DNA from: Dictyobacter formicarum
GTDB taxonomy: Bacteria; Chloroflexota; Ktedonobacteria; Ktedonobacterales; Ktedonobacteraceae
DNA length: 64,000 bases
Assembly: GCF_016587435.1 (NCBI RefSeq)
Contig: NZ_BNJJ01000002.1
Coordinates: 124,001 to 188,000 of the forward strand
Direction: 5' to 3'
Position numbers and translations under genes: made by a program. Shown piece after piece: positions 1 to 8,523 of the stretch. How positions within the stretch are numbered: position 1 is the first letter of the stretch; each line of letters begins with the position of its first letter. The notes under the pieces were generated by a model. It ran no database searches, had not been told where the DNA came from, and saw only the letters and a list, made by a program, of their open reading frames with translations.

Positions 1-165
1 ACCGTTGCTGAAGTAGCTGCTGTTTTGCGAGCTGATGATACAACGGTTCGCCGTTGGATTGTGAGTGGAGCCCTGGAAGCCATTCGCCTGCCGGTAATTG
101 GGGCTCGCAACCAATATCGTATTCACAAGAAAGTGCTTGAACAGATTGTTGGCGAGAAGCTCTAA
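1..165 (+). CDS. excisionase-type HTH DNA-binding protein, 3' part
   Basis: The reading frame is open from the window edge to a TAA at 163-165 and gives 54 residues; the start lies outside. The segment reads VAEVAAVLRADDTTVRRWI, then a short wing and LPVIGARNQYRIHKKVLEQ. This is the winged helix-turn-helix layout of excisionase/MerR-like helix_turn_helix_17 proteins, with a recognition helix around TTVRRWI. Such proteins bind DNA as recombination directionality factors or small regulators. No recombinase is adjacent in the window, so its role is unknown. Confidence 0.7.
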   Translation, partial: TVAEVAAVLRADDTTVRRWIVSGALEAIRLPVIGARNQYRIHKKVLEQIVGEKL

Positions 166-465
166 AATAATCTATTCCGCCATAGCACCCTGACAAGACC
201 CTCTAATCAGAGCATTATTGATGTGTTTGCTGCAGACACCTTTACCCGTATTCATTCGGCAACCTCCTGTGAAGGAATGCGTAGACTGATCGAATACGCG
301 ACATTGGATCATGTGTTCTCGCCCAGGTCCATAGCCACAGGTATTTGGTACCGAATTAGGTAGCGTTGAATCAAACAAAAGGAGGTAAGAGGCTGTTTCC
401 GCCACATCGGAGAGAAGTCGCTGAAACAGCCAAGTTCAGAGAAGTTGCAGTCTTCATCATGGTGG

Positions 466-975
466 TTACAGGCGATCGGGTTCATCGTCATCTGGATCAG
501 GAATGGGAATCGATGGTCGTGGGGGAGAGGAGGGCTGAACAGATGGAGCCACGACCGCCTTTTTAGCCCCAGTTGTCGTTGACTTTCGTGTTCCTGTTGA
601 GTTCGTGTTTTTCTTGGAGTTTCGCTTTGCTGGAGGCGTCGATGGTTGCTTCTGTTCATCGGCCGGATTACGCTCGCTGCTGCTTTGTTGCTGCTGCTGG
701 TACACGCGTTTTTCTTCTTGACGGCGAGCTTCCGCCTGAAGTAGAGCATGCTGAAGCTGTTCCTGGCGACGGATCTCTCTCCAGGCTTCTTGTATTTCTT
801 CGGAGGCAATGGGCACTTGGACTGTATGGACCTGTTGTGCCTGGCCACGGTAAATCCAATAGGCTTGGCTCCGCCTCGTGCTCAGCTTACGCCTTGCGCC
901 ACTGATAGATGGATGTGTTGGACATGCCCAGTTCGCGGGCCACATGGGTAATCGGCTTTCCACTGGTCCAAACAA
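466..975 (-). CDS. hypothetical Gln/Ser-rich protein, start uncertain
   Basis: The frame encodes up to 169 residues. The first ~40 residues overlap, in another frame, an IS3 OrfA remnant, so the true start is probably downstream; a GTG near 816 is one option. The supported part starts near VPIASEEIQEAWREIRRQE, a charged helix, followed by a Gln run (YQQQQQ), then a Lys/Ser/Thr-rich stretch and an acidic Pro/Asp tail (PIPDPDDDEPDRL). Composition suggests a coiled coil followed by a disordered tail. I recognise no family. It may be a passenger of the IS3 element or a gene whose 5' end was replaced by it. Confidence 0.35.
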   Translation of the reverse strand: MFGPVESRLPMWPANWACPTHPSISGARRKLSTRRSQAYWIYRGQAQQVHTVQVPIASEEIQEAWREIRRQEQLQHALLQAEARRQEEKRVYQQQQQSSSERNPADEQKQPSTPPAKRNSKKNTNSTGTRKSTTTGAKKAVVAPSVQPSSPPRPSIPIPDPDDDEPDRL

Positions 976-1012
976 GCTGCCCCGCTTCTCGTTTACATTC
1001 TGGCCTATACAT
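887..1012 (-). pseudogene. IS3-family OrfA N-terminal remnant
   Basis: A 41-codon frame starts at ATG 1010-1012 and ends at TAA 887-889. It begins MYRPECKREAGQLVWTSG and contains THVARELGMSNTSIYQWRKA. This is the N-terminal HTH of IS3-family OrfA/Tnp8 proteins, normally about 100 residues. The coiled-coil half and the OrfB integrase are absent nearby, so it is a truncated relic. Confidence 0.7.
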
Positions 1013-1143
1013 TTTCTGCGATTTCTGTATGATCCCTCTCCTCTTTCTCTAGAATGCTATATCCGAAGGTCCCACTCCTCTACAAATGTGAGGAACGCTC
1101 GTATGGTACATTTCAAACCAGGTTGACGCACCACGATCGCGAG

Positions 1144-2523
1144 TCACTGGGTCGTACTTTCATTTTTTGCTTGATCTGTAGCGCTGCTATTTTTGAGTTG
1201 AGTCTGGAAATCATCAGCTTTCTGCTGGAGTATGCTGATGAGCAAGTTGGGTGTCAGGCCGAAAATCGCTGCTACGATGATGCCTTGTAAATTACTGCCG
1301 AGATTGTAAATCTCACTCAGTATAGAGGAGCTTGGGACCGTCGATGCTTTGACGAGCGCGAAAGAAAACACCGCAACAACCAAAACACCGCCAACAGCAG
1401 CCATACCGGAGAGAATAGGCGTAACGACGATGCGCGCGAAGGTAAGGCCATAGTCGCTGATGGCTTGGTTTGCTTGCGCTTCGGTATACAGCCGGCCAAA
1501 GAGTCCAACCATCGCACCCACCAGATAATAGATGGTTGCCGCCTCGATCGAAGAAGGTACTGCTCCTGCGACAATAGCAGTACAGAGCAGTACGTATGTA
1601 AGTAGCCCGGTATAGAGTGTTACCCCTGTGAGCTGATTGCGCATACGAACTAGCCCTTCCCACAGACCATCACGAAATTCATTGATAGTCTGTTTGACAT
1701 TATGTATTGCATTTCGCGCCTCTCGCTCCTGCTCTTTTATAGGATCTGTAGCTTCATCATTGCTCGAACCATTATCTTTAACTGTGGGATTACCCTTATT
1801 GTCAGGTGGAGGAGTAATATCCATATATTGTATCGCCGATGGGCTCAGATTCTTGACAGCCATTCTGAGTTTCGTGAGGGTAGCGTTTCGTGAGTCAATG
1901 GAGGAGCCCTGGAGACTTAGCTCATCATGGTAAGCTTCCCTGATCACTTCAATGCGCGGCGCGATATCAATCATAGCTTCCTCTGCACGATGAATGAGAT
2001 TCCATGCATTGAGGTACCCCGTTCCCGCCACCCAGCGCAAATCATCGTGAGCCAATTCCTCATCAATAGCATTGAGACAGGCATCTACTTTTTTTAAACT
2101 ACTCTCACATTGAGAAGGGCAGTTGCTCTGAGCCTTTTTTAATGCATCGTAACTGGCTCGCAAGGCGCGCTCATGGCTCTTGATGTGGTGACTACTCAGC
2201 GCATTGGCATTATCGAATGTAGTGATGCGCCTGAAAGGTAGAGAGGATAGCAACCACAGAAGAAGAGTGATTGCAAAGCCAGCGAGGATGGCTATCCAGC
2301 TGTGAGGTACCCAGGGTATCAAACTGTATAACGGTTGCGGTATCGGTGAGAAGTAGAGGATTGCGGTGAGTATCGCCGCTGCAATGGTGACCGGAATGGT
2401 GCTTCCAGTGAGTACTAGCGCGGCGGGATACGAGTTCTTTTTTTTCGTGCTTTTCCCATCCTCTCCAAACTTTTGAGGTGTAACGCCAGACTGTTGAGGT
2501 GTAGGGACTTGTTGATCTGTCAC
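1144..2523 (-). CDS. hypothetical multi-pass membrane protein
   Basis: The start is placed at GTG 2523 because AGGAGG lies 6 nt upstream; an in-frame ATG at 2553 has no such signal. The product is about 459 residues. After a hydrophilic N-terminus come two membrane segments (around PAALVLTGSTIPVTIAAAIL and WIAILAGFAITLLLWLL). A long soluble helical middle follows (SHERALRASYDALKKAQ to the REARNAIHNVKQ region), then about four C-terminal membrane segments (TGLLTYVLLCTAIVAGAV, YYLVGAMVGLFGRLY, ILSGMAAVGGVLVVAVF, IIVAAIFGLTPNLLISIL). No catalytic motif or known family is recognised. It is monocistronic and may be a membrane scaffold or sensor. Confidence 0.65.
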   Translation of the reverse strand: MTDQQVPTPQQSGVTPQKFGEDGKSTKKKNSYPAALVLTGSTIPVTIAAAILTAILYFSPIPQPLYSLIPWVPHSWIAILAGFAITLLLWLLSSLPFRRITTFDNANALSSHHIKSHERALRASYDALKKAQSNCPSQCESSLKKVDACLNAIDEELAHDDLRWVAGTGYLNAWNLIHRAEEAMIDIAPRIEVIREAYHDELSLQGSSIDSRNATLTKLRMAVKNLSPSAIQYMDITPPPDNKGNPTVKDNGSSNDEATDPIKEQEREARNAIHNVKQTINEFRDGLWEGLVRMRNQLTGVTLYTGLLTYVLLCTAIVAGAVPSSIEAATIYYLVGAMVGLFGRLYTEAQANQAISDYGLTFARIVVTPILSGMAAVGGVLVVAVFSFALVKASTVPSSSILSEIYNLGSNLQGIIVAAIFGLTPNLLISILQQKADDFQTQLKNSSATDQAKNESTTQ

Positions 2524-2553
2524 TTGTAACCTCCTGCTTCCTGCAAACTGCAT

Positions 2554-2808
2554 TCTACATGGTCTTCATGTACATTCCATAGGATGAAGCCTCTCCAAAC
2601 TACCCATATGCTATTACTTGTACGGCAGATCTAGTATCTGAAGTCCGCTTAACGCGCTTCATGCTAAAAAGGCTCTCTCCGCCAGCCACAGAGACCTGGA
2701 CGACACAGTGTCATATTAGAAACAATCACGGATAGAAGAAAACCGACCCGAGATGTAAACCTCCATCGGTCATCGGAATTAATTGCTCTGAAAGTAAGTG
2801 AAGCAATC
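2554..2808. other. intergenic, nothing recognised
   Basis: About 255 bp separate the 5' end of the membrane-protein gene from the 3' end of the next leftward gene. No open frame with a ribosome-binding site, strong hairpin or RNA gene was seen. It presumably holds the promoter of the membrane-protein gene. Confidence 0.4.
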
Positions 2809-3678
2809 TCACAAGTTCACGCACATCACTAAAATCAAATGTAAGAATAAAAAATCATCGATTTCGTGTCTGTAGAACGTTAACAATCCTAGACTCTGCA
2901 GGCTGCTCACCGGGGCGGGGGCATAGGTGATCAAAAACAGGCGCCGTAAAGAGGTTGCTGGCGAACTGAATGGTGTTGGTTTGAAGCTAAACTGGTAGGT
3001 ACCTGATGATTTACTTGCGGTAAAGGGTACGTTTATTACTCCCCAATCACAATCCGTTAGTTCACATTTGTCATAACCATAATAGAAGAGAGGAGCGGCA
3101 TCGACTTCGGCGATTCGCAGGTGCATCATCCCATTGGTACTCGCGTCGGTGTTGCCCCGATTCCTTACGAAATCGTCTATTGCCGTACCATCCTGCATGC
3201 GCGTGGGAGCAGGTACCGCGATTGGTTTCTCATTCCTATCGTATACCAACATTTGAGAGCTGATACGTACCACGGCCTGATGATCGATCCCGCGCAGCGC
3301 GAAACCGCTTGCTTGTGGCGCGACTGCATCCAGATCAAGTGTTACCACCCATGCCGGATATCCGATCGGGTCATCGTTTGTGCCCCGATATTTAGGCGAC
3401 TCTATATAGCGACCGGTCGCTATATAGAGTCGATACCGCAGGAGATAGCAACGTACCACCGGGTCGATAGATGAGGGATAGTGCACACCGCTTTGTAAAG
3501 TGCCATTCTGTGAGATCGGCAATGGTTCTTCATAGTCGCTACCGTGTACAGTATGACCATTCTCAATGGGAAGATCGCTTAGATGAAGCCAGAGCGAATC
3601 TCTCTTGTGGAAAAGCGACGTAATAGGAACGGAAGAAAGCTCTTCATTAACGAAAAGCAGTGTGCCTTCACCAGCCAT
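2809..3678 (-). CDS. hypothetical protein, 289 aa
   Basis: ATG at 3678 is preceded by GGGAG about 7 nt upstream. The protein appears soluble and beta-rich (TLLFVNEELSSVPITSLFHK, GYPAWVVTLDLDAVAPQ, VVRISSQMLVYDR). It has no signal peptide until a hydrophobic C-terminal tail (FLFLHLILVMCVNL). I recognise no family. It points the same way as the HExxH hydroxylase and B12 radical SAM genes but lies ~460 bp beyond them, so membership in that operon is uncertain. A perfect 36-bp palindrome sits inside it and encodes RLYIATGRYIES. Either the repeat is genuine or the codons are an inversion or assembly product. Confidence 0.5.
   Translation of the reverse strand: MAGEGTLLFVNEELSSVPITSLFHKRDSLWLHLSDLPIENGHTVHGSDYEEPLPISQNGTLQSGVHYPSSIDPVVRCYLLRYRLYIATGRYIESPKYRGTNDDPIGYPAWVVTLDLDAVAPQASGFALRGIDHQAVVRISSQMLVYDRNEKPIAVPAPTRMQDGTAIDDFVRNRGNTDASTNGMMHLRIAEVDAAPLFYYGYDKCELTDCDWGVINVPFTASKSSGTYQFSFKPTPFSSPATSLRRLFLITYAPAPVSSLQSLGLLTFYRHEIDDFLFLHLILVMCVNL
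3397..3432. repeat. perfect 36-bp palindrome without spacer
   Basis: The sequence equals its own reverse complement from CGACTC at the left edge to GAGTCG at the right, centred on ACCGGT. There is no loop, and it lies inside a coding frame. Perfect spacerless palindromes of this size are unstable in many bacteria. Confidence 0.95.
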
Positions 3679-4136
3679 AGAGTGCTCCCTTGCTTACTGC
3701 TGAAATAGAGAAACCTCGTCAAGACATCATTTACAAATAGCGATTATGAGATTGGCAGAAAAATGAGGTCTTTTCCGTTGGTAACATGCCAAGAATAGGC
3801 TGGAAACGATGAATTCATGATGCAAAAACGCGCGATTTTTTCTGCCATTGCGTGTGCCATTCTACGTAAGGGATGTGCTGACGAGGTTTCAAATAGAGAT
3901 GAATGGATGAATCCGAATCTGTTACGTCACATTTGTTAAGTTCATAATACCTCTATAGAGTAGACGAAGGGGGACCTCGCTTTTTCCTATCTTTTTCTCG
4001 ATCGTGCCAGTTCAGATTTCATTCACCCGAGCAGCAATTACACAACCTGCCCGTGAGCAAATGTGAGGTGAGCTTTAACGAACGCGGAACCAGGGTTTCT
4101 GCGACCATCACGAACTGAGTTCATAGGAGTGCATAT
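3679..4136. other. intergenic, nothing recognised
   Basis: About 460 bp lie between the unknown 289-aa gene and the end of the hydroxylase gene. No credible gene, RNA or strong terminator was identified. It should contain the promoter of the leftward 289-aa gene. Confidence 0.4.
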
Positions 4137-5307
4137 TTAATGCACGCGTTCTGCCAACGGTTTCCAAAGCGCAAGTCCCAGCGGAGTAAGCGCTCGAGTT
4201 GTATGCAATGAGTCCTCCAACTGCTTCAATTGAGGAAGCAAGTTCTTTTCTTGCTGACAGCAATATCTATCATCAGAAAGACCTTTTTCTTGACACAGAC
4301 GATAAAATAAAAGAACGTTTGCAAAGGCGTGATAGGCAAGGAGGATAGCTCTAATGGGCCGTCCTTGCCGTTTTATAGGGGGAATAATACAGAGTGGCGT
4401 CCGAGCCATCGTCAACGTTGCCAACGCTAGAAAGTAAGTGAAAATACTGGTGCGTCGCCTCATGGACCAGCATTTCTGCCAGGGCTGCAAGCCGAGCGGG
4501 GAAAGAGATAGTCACTACTCCTGGTCGATCTGCATAACTACTGCTGAAGACGAAATCGTTCTCGCTCTGCAATGGGATAATGTAACGGACGACACGCTCC
4601 ACCCAGGGCAAATAGATGTCGGCGTAATCGTGGAGCAGCATAATGGTGGCCTGACACCTAGCTGATACCTCATCTGGCGTGAGATCCTGTGCGAAGCTGT
4701 GGATAATATCATCAAATGCCGAATAGTTGAGTGCATTGAGATGGAGTACGTCTATACGTCGCTGGCCGGCGTTGATCTGTGGCATCTGTTCAATGTTTTC
4801 ACCTTTCCAACCCTCGTCGCCTTGCCGAAATGCCACTTGCCTTTCTTTACCTTGATAACGTAATCGAATAGTCACCTGTCTGCCCTCACTTGAGACAGTG
4901 AGCCAGTCCGCAGTTGGCAGGAGCCATCTCCCCCACTTTAGTCGTGTTGGCGCAGTAAGTTGTATGCTCCATTCGTTCGTTAATTGGTTATTAGAATACT
5001 GTAGTTGCAAAGCAAGTGCCGCTGCAGTGCGTACGTGATCGTTTTGGCTACCTGGTAGAAGTACCTGCTTCACTTCCCCAAAGGCCAGATTCCAAACGGT
5101 ATCGAACGTGGCTTTTTCGTGCTCCAGCCATGTTTCCAAAAAGGCAAGTAGCCCGTTACTTCTGCGCTGCAGATCTTCTCCGAACCGCGCAAGGAAATGC
5201 CGACAGAGTTCTTGCGCGTAAGTGACAGTTATTATTTCTAAAAAATCGTTGGAAAAGTTTTCCTGGGGACACGAAAAAACCCGGTACAGACGATCCTCCC
5301 AACTCAT
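4137..5307 (-). pseudogene. HExxH-type peptide beta-hydroxylase, frameshifted
   Basis: ATG at 5307 has AGGAG 7 nt upstream. The first frame runs 318 residues to LVHEATHQYFHLLSSVGN and LYYSP, then ends in KTARTAH. Removing one C from the C5 run (G5 at 4378-4382 on the plus strand) restores a 389-residue frame that continues SPIKRQGRPIRAILLAYHAF to the TGA at 4137. HEATH fits the HExxH metal site of the aKG-HExxH peptide hydroxylases found in FxSxx-type RiPP systems; the following SP..R.LRGILL-like stretch is characteristic. Those enzymes hydroxylate a beta-carbon in a precursor peptide. The gene lies 67 bp after the B12 radical SAM gene in one apparent operon. The lesion is a homopolymer indel, so a sequencing error is possible. 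Confidence 0.75.
4378..4382. other. homopolymer indel site in the hydroxylase gene
   Basis: Five consecutive G on the plus strand (C5 in the gene). A C4 run would give one continuous 389-residue hydroxylase frame. Confidence 0.75.
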
Positions 5308-5374
5308 ATGATCACTCCTGTTGGCAGACTTCTTCTATGTGGAAAAATACTTCACCTCGGGTTTATCTGATGAT

Positions 5375-7261
5375 CTACCAGTTAGGATTAGCAGGTATGG
5401 CGAGACTGAAGTACTTACCTTCCTCACTCAACATGAGACCTGCCTGGCAAAATACATCCAAGGCCCCTCGTATCTCATTTTGTGGAAATTGTTGCCCATC
5501 TGGTAAACTGCCTAGATATTCTACCACTTGCGGAACGGTACGCATGGTTTCGCTACAGTACTCATAAATGAGAGCCAATGGGCCTTCAAAAACAAATGGT
5601 ATCATCTTGTCTATCCCACGATTATCATCGATAAACAAGGCATCATCGGTTCGCCTATAGGTCAAGGTATAAGATGAGCCGGCTTCCCATCGCCGCCGCC
5701 ACTCTCTCACCCACTCGCACGTTTCAGAATGCACATCATCTTTGGTGGTATTCTCCATCTGGTAGTCGAAAAAGTAAGCGATTTTGTCGAGTTCCACATA
5801 GGCAGGGTAGACGTAGCTATAGCTTGCCTCCGGTCGCACGTCATGAATAGGGAACGCTCCCTGTTCAGTGAAATATGGAGAGAACCGTTCTAGCCAGATA
5901 CGGCTGGCACCTCCTGGTGGCTGCAAGTGAGGAAGCAGCTTCAGTACCTCCAGTTCTTGCCGATAGTCTTCCTTCGTCTCTCCGGGAAAGCCCCAGATGA
6001 GGTTCCAGCTGACGCGAATCTTGTAGTAGCAACACCACTTGAGCAACCGCACGTTTTGAAGCATGGTACTCCCTTTTCGCATTAATTGGAGTACACGGCT
6101 GCTCATACTCTCGATACCGGGCTGAATCCACCGGAGACCGCCACGGTAGAGCGTCTGAATTTGTTCGCGGGAAAGATTGGCTTTGACCTCATAGAAAAAC
6201 TGGTAATCGGTCTTTGCTTCTGAAATCACCGTGAAAAAATTCTTCACATACTTCATGTCGAGAATATTATCGGTCGCTCCAAAAAGGCTGATACGGTGCT
6301 TGCGGGTGAGTTCTGAGAGTTCAGTCAAGACATGCCTGGGGCTTTTAGCTCGATAGGTTATGCCGAGTCCATTGAGTCCACAAAAAGTACAATGATGCTT
6401 TTGTCCCCACCAGCAGCCGCGAGAAGTCTCAAACGGAAGAATCCCATAAGGTTTCAGGCCAAGGCGTCTGGTGCGCTCGAAATACTCGTCGTAGTTTGGC
6501 ACGGGTAGTGCATCCATATTGCGAACTGGCGTCGCCTGACCATAGAACTGAACGCCTCCGTTTACTCTTCTCACAAGGCCGGGAAGGTTCTTCGGCTGTT
6601 CATGCGCTGCCAGACAACGCAGAAGAGCAGGAAAGACAATGTCGCCCTCACCTACTACTGCATAGTCAATAAATGGGAATGCCCGGACGTACTCTGGCCC
6701 CATCTCATCCTCTAGATTAGCGCCGCCGAAGACGATTTGTACCTCCGGGTAGCACTCCTTGATGCGACGAGCAAGGGCTAGACAAGCTACATGCTGTTGA
6801 TGGGTGGAACTGAAGCCTACAACCAGGTAACGTCCCCAATCCACACTTGCTAGGCAGTCCTCAATATAGCGCGGCAGAATCTCGTGACGCAGGGTACTGA
6901 GATAGCCAGTATCCTTGCCAATTTCCTTAAGCCACTCGGTTTCTTGAGGAAATGCCCTGAAGTACGCGGCGTCATCTGCAGATACATCCTGCCCAAATGC
7001 TGCAATCGAGAAGAGCCATTCACTGGTCATACGGCCGCGATGATCACAGAGGCCTTCATAGACTTCAGGAGTAATCCGAGCGGCCAGGTCCAGGTTGAGA
7101 TGATGGGCATCAGTGGAAAATCCGGCTTGCTCTGCAATGGAAGTGAGCAGGCCAATCTGGATAGATGGTCGCTGAAAAGTGAGAAATGGCATACAGACAA
7201 GAGCGACACGGAATCTAGTGATGGGATTTGATGACTGGAAATTCGATATTTCTGCTTGCAT
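5375..7261 (-). CDS. B12-binding radical SAM RiPP maturase (C-methyltransferase type)
   Basis: The protein is 628 residues and starts at ATG 7261 with GAGG 5 nt upstream. The N-terminal ~240 residues form a cobalamin-binding-like fold (VGFSSTHQQHVACLALARRI, IVFGGANLEDEMGPEY, YAVVGEGDIVFPALL). The radical SAM cluster motif is C-x7-C-x2-C at about residues 283, 291 and 294 (GCWWGQKHHCTFCGLNG). This spacing and the surrounding residues match the RiPP maturation radical SAM protein 1 family, class B methyltransferases that act on peptide carbons. WNLIWGFPGETKEDY is the usual later radical SAM strand. It heads a leftward pair with the HExxH hydroxylase and diverges from the precursor peptide gene across a 700-bp gap. 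The substrate is inferred from context. Confidence 0.85.
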   Translation of the reverse strand: MQAEISNFQSSNPITRFRVALVCMPFLTFQRPSIQIGLLTSIAEQAGFSTDAHHLNLDLAARITPEVYEGLCDHRGRMTSEWLFSIAAFGQDVSADDAAYFRAFPQETEWLKEIGKDTGYLSTLRHEILPRYIEDCLASVDWGRYLVVGFSSTHQQHVACLALARRIKECYPEVQIVFGGANLEDEMGPEYVRAFPFIDYAVVGEGDIVFPALLRCLAAHEQPKNLPGLVRRVNGGVQFYGQATPVRNMDALPVPNYDEYFERTRRLGLKPYGILPFETSRGCWWGQKHHCTFCGLNGLGITYRAKSPRHVLTELSELTRKHRISLFGATDNILDMKYVKNFFTVISEAKTDYQFFYEVKANLSREQIQTLYRGGLRWIQPGIESMSSRVLQLMRKGSTMLQNVRLLKWCCYYKIRVSWNLIWGFPGETKEDYRQELEVLKLLPHLQPPGGASRIWLERFSPYFTEQGAFPIHDVRPEASYSYVYPAYVELDKIAYFFDYQMENTTKDDVHSETCEWVREWRRRWEAGSSYTLTYRRTDDALFIDDNRGIDKMIPFVFEGPLALIYEYCSETMRTVPQVVEYLGSLPDGQQFPQNEIRGALDVFCQAGLMLSEEGKYFSLAIPANPNW

Positions 7262-7960
7262 GGTTCCCTCGCTGTAGCAATACTAAATAAAGCAGCGTAA
7301 TTTCTGCGACTAATGCTACCACGCTGCGAACGAGATCAAGGGAAGCTGCCATATCACGAAAAAAGGAGAGAGCTGCACATCCATGAGCTGTGATCTAGTA
7401 GTTCTCCTTCGGCCTGGTGATACCTTTCATTTCACCGGATGTCCTGCAATGGTTCCTCTGGTTTATTCAGGTGCGTAGGCGAACCGCAAAGTCCTTTTGG
7501 GAAAAGGTATCGAGCCATGTCTATGCTCAATTTTGTACTTTAAGAGTAGAATATCATGCGAAACTATGTCTATACGGTGAGGGAAATAATAACTGCACCA
7601 TTGTAATAAAAGTACTACAATGACTTCTATTCAAGTTGGACTCATATCATAATTTAAAATTATACATAAAACTTCAGTTTTGTCAAGTGATGTTTTGATT
7701 ATAGCATGATATTGGCACAATACAATTTTTATGTTATTAAATATGCGTTGGATTTAATATGTTGTGCGATAGCTGTAGAAATTTGTAGGAAGATACATAT
7801 GTAAGAGGAGCATGAAAGAGATGAAACCATCTTTCCATCCCTCACCACACCATTTCTCTTAAGCGTCGTTGTCGATTAATTTAGATTCATACCTGTCAGT
7901 ATTCCCAATCACTTTGTATGTACGGGGACTTTTTGGCCCGAAAAAGGAAGGAGAGCCAGT
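7262..7960. promoter_or_regulatory. AT-rich divergent intergenic region
   Basis: About 700 bp lie between the leftward B12 radical SAM gene and the rightward precursor gene. The stretch 7600-7800 is strikingly AT-rich for this window. It must hold the start signals for both divergent units. TTGTCA near 7680 could be a -35 box, but no clear regulator site or riboswitch was recognised. No credible coding frame was found. Confidence 0.5.
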
Positions 7961-8179
7961 ATGTCTACTCAAGATCCTCAGCAAGGTAACACCCCAGATG
8001 CTACATCGATTCAGGTCAATCTCCAGGGTACGGGTCTTGATCAGGATGCCATAGAACGTGTTCAACAAGCCTTAAAGGCTGCGTTGGATAAGGAACTTGC
8101 TGCACAGCCTCAAGGTGCTGGGTTAAGTAGTGTCTTTGCCAAGGGAGAAGTAGCATTTACTTCGGCACCTGAACTATAA
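7961..8179 (+). CDS. candidate RiPP precursor peptide (FxS-like)
   Basis: The 72-residue peptide has a strong GGAAGGAG site 7 nt before ATG. The N-terminus is polar (MSTQDPQQGNTPDATS). An amphipathic helix follows (DQDAIERVQQALKAALDKEL), as in many leaders. A Gly/Ala-rich C-terminal core then ends VFAKGEVAFTSAPEL. The core holds two F-x-x triads (FAK and FTS); the second resembles the FxS motif of FxsA-type substrates of cyclophane-forming radical SAM/SPASM enzymes. Canonical FxSxx peptides end two residues after Ser, whereas here four follow. It precedes the SPASM maturase gene by 345 bp. Assignment rests on size, leader shape and position. Confidence 0.6.
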   Translation: MSTQDPQQGNTPDATSIQVNLQGTGLDQDAIERVQQALKAALDKELAAQPQGAGLSSVFAKGEVAFTSAPEL

Positions 8180-8319
8180 GATGATGACTTTTGCTCATGC
8201 CAATCGGCACGGCAGTTACCGGTGAGATGCGCACCGTCATGGAACGCAACGTAGCCTCATCATCGGGCTCTCTTACCATATATACAGTTTAGTCTTCTCT
8301 AATATGGTAATTTTTGCCC

Positions 8320-8363
8320 AGAGAGCATTTGCATGCCGATATATCGGCATGCAAATGCTCTCT
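8320..8363. repeat. perfect 44-bp palindrome without spacer
   Basis: Each half is 22 nt, beginning AGAGAGCATTTG and meeting at GATATATC. It lies between the precursor peptide and its maturase, at a natural position for an attenuator or terminator, but no T-run follows. As RNA it would form a very strong hairpin between the abundant precursor message and the enzyme gene. Confidence 0.95.
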
Positions 8364-8523
8364 AGAAAGACAACCAGAGAAGTTCGCGGACATAATCTCT
8401 TGATGTTACTGTAGTATATTGGCACTCTTTTTCGCGTTGGCACATCGTCTTGCTACTAAAGATATATCCCCTTCATAGGTGAGCTGAACTTATACGTCTA
8501 TGCTACCGGAGAGGTCATGCACA

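Noticed and set aside
7715..7745. TTGGCAC-like sequence in the AT-rich region as a sigma-54 promoter
   Set aside because: The -12 element is not convincing, and Chloroflexota generally are not known to use sigma-54; likely chance in AT-rich DNA.
8197..8290. A 31-codon frame (MPIGTAVTGEMRTVMERNVA...) after the precursor gene as a second peptide
   Set aside because: No ribosome-binding site, no leader-like helix and no similarity to the 72-aa peptide.
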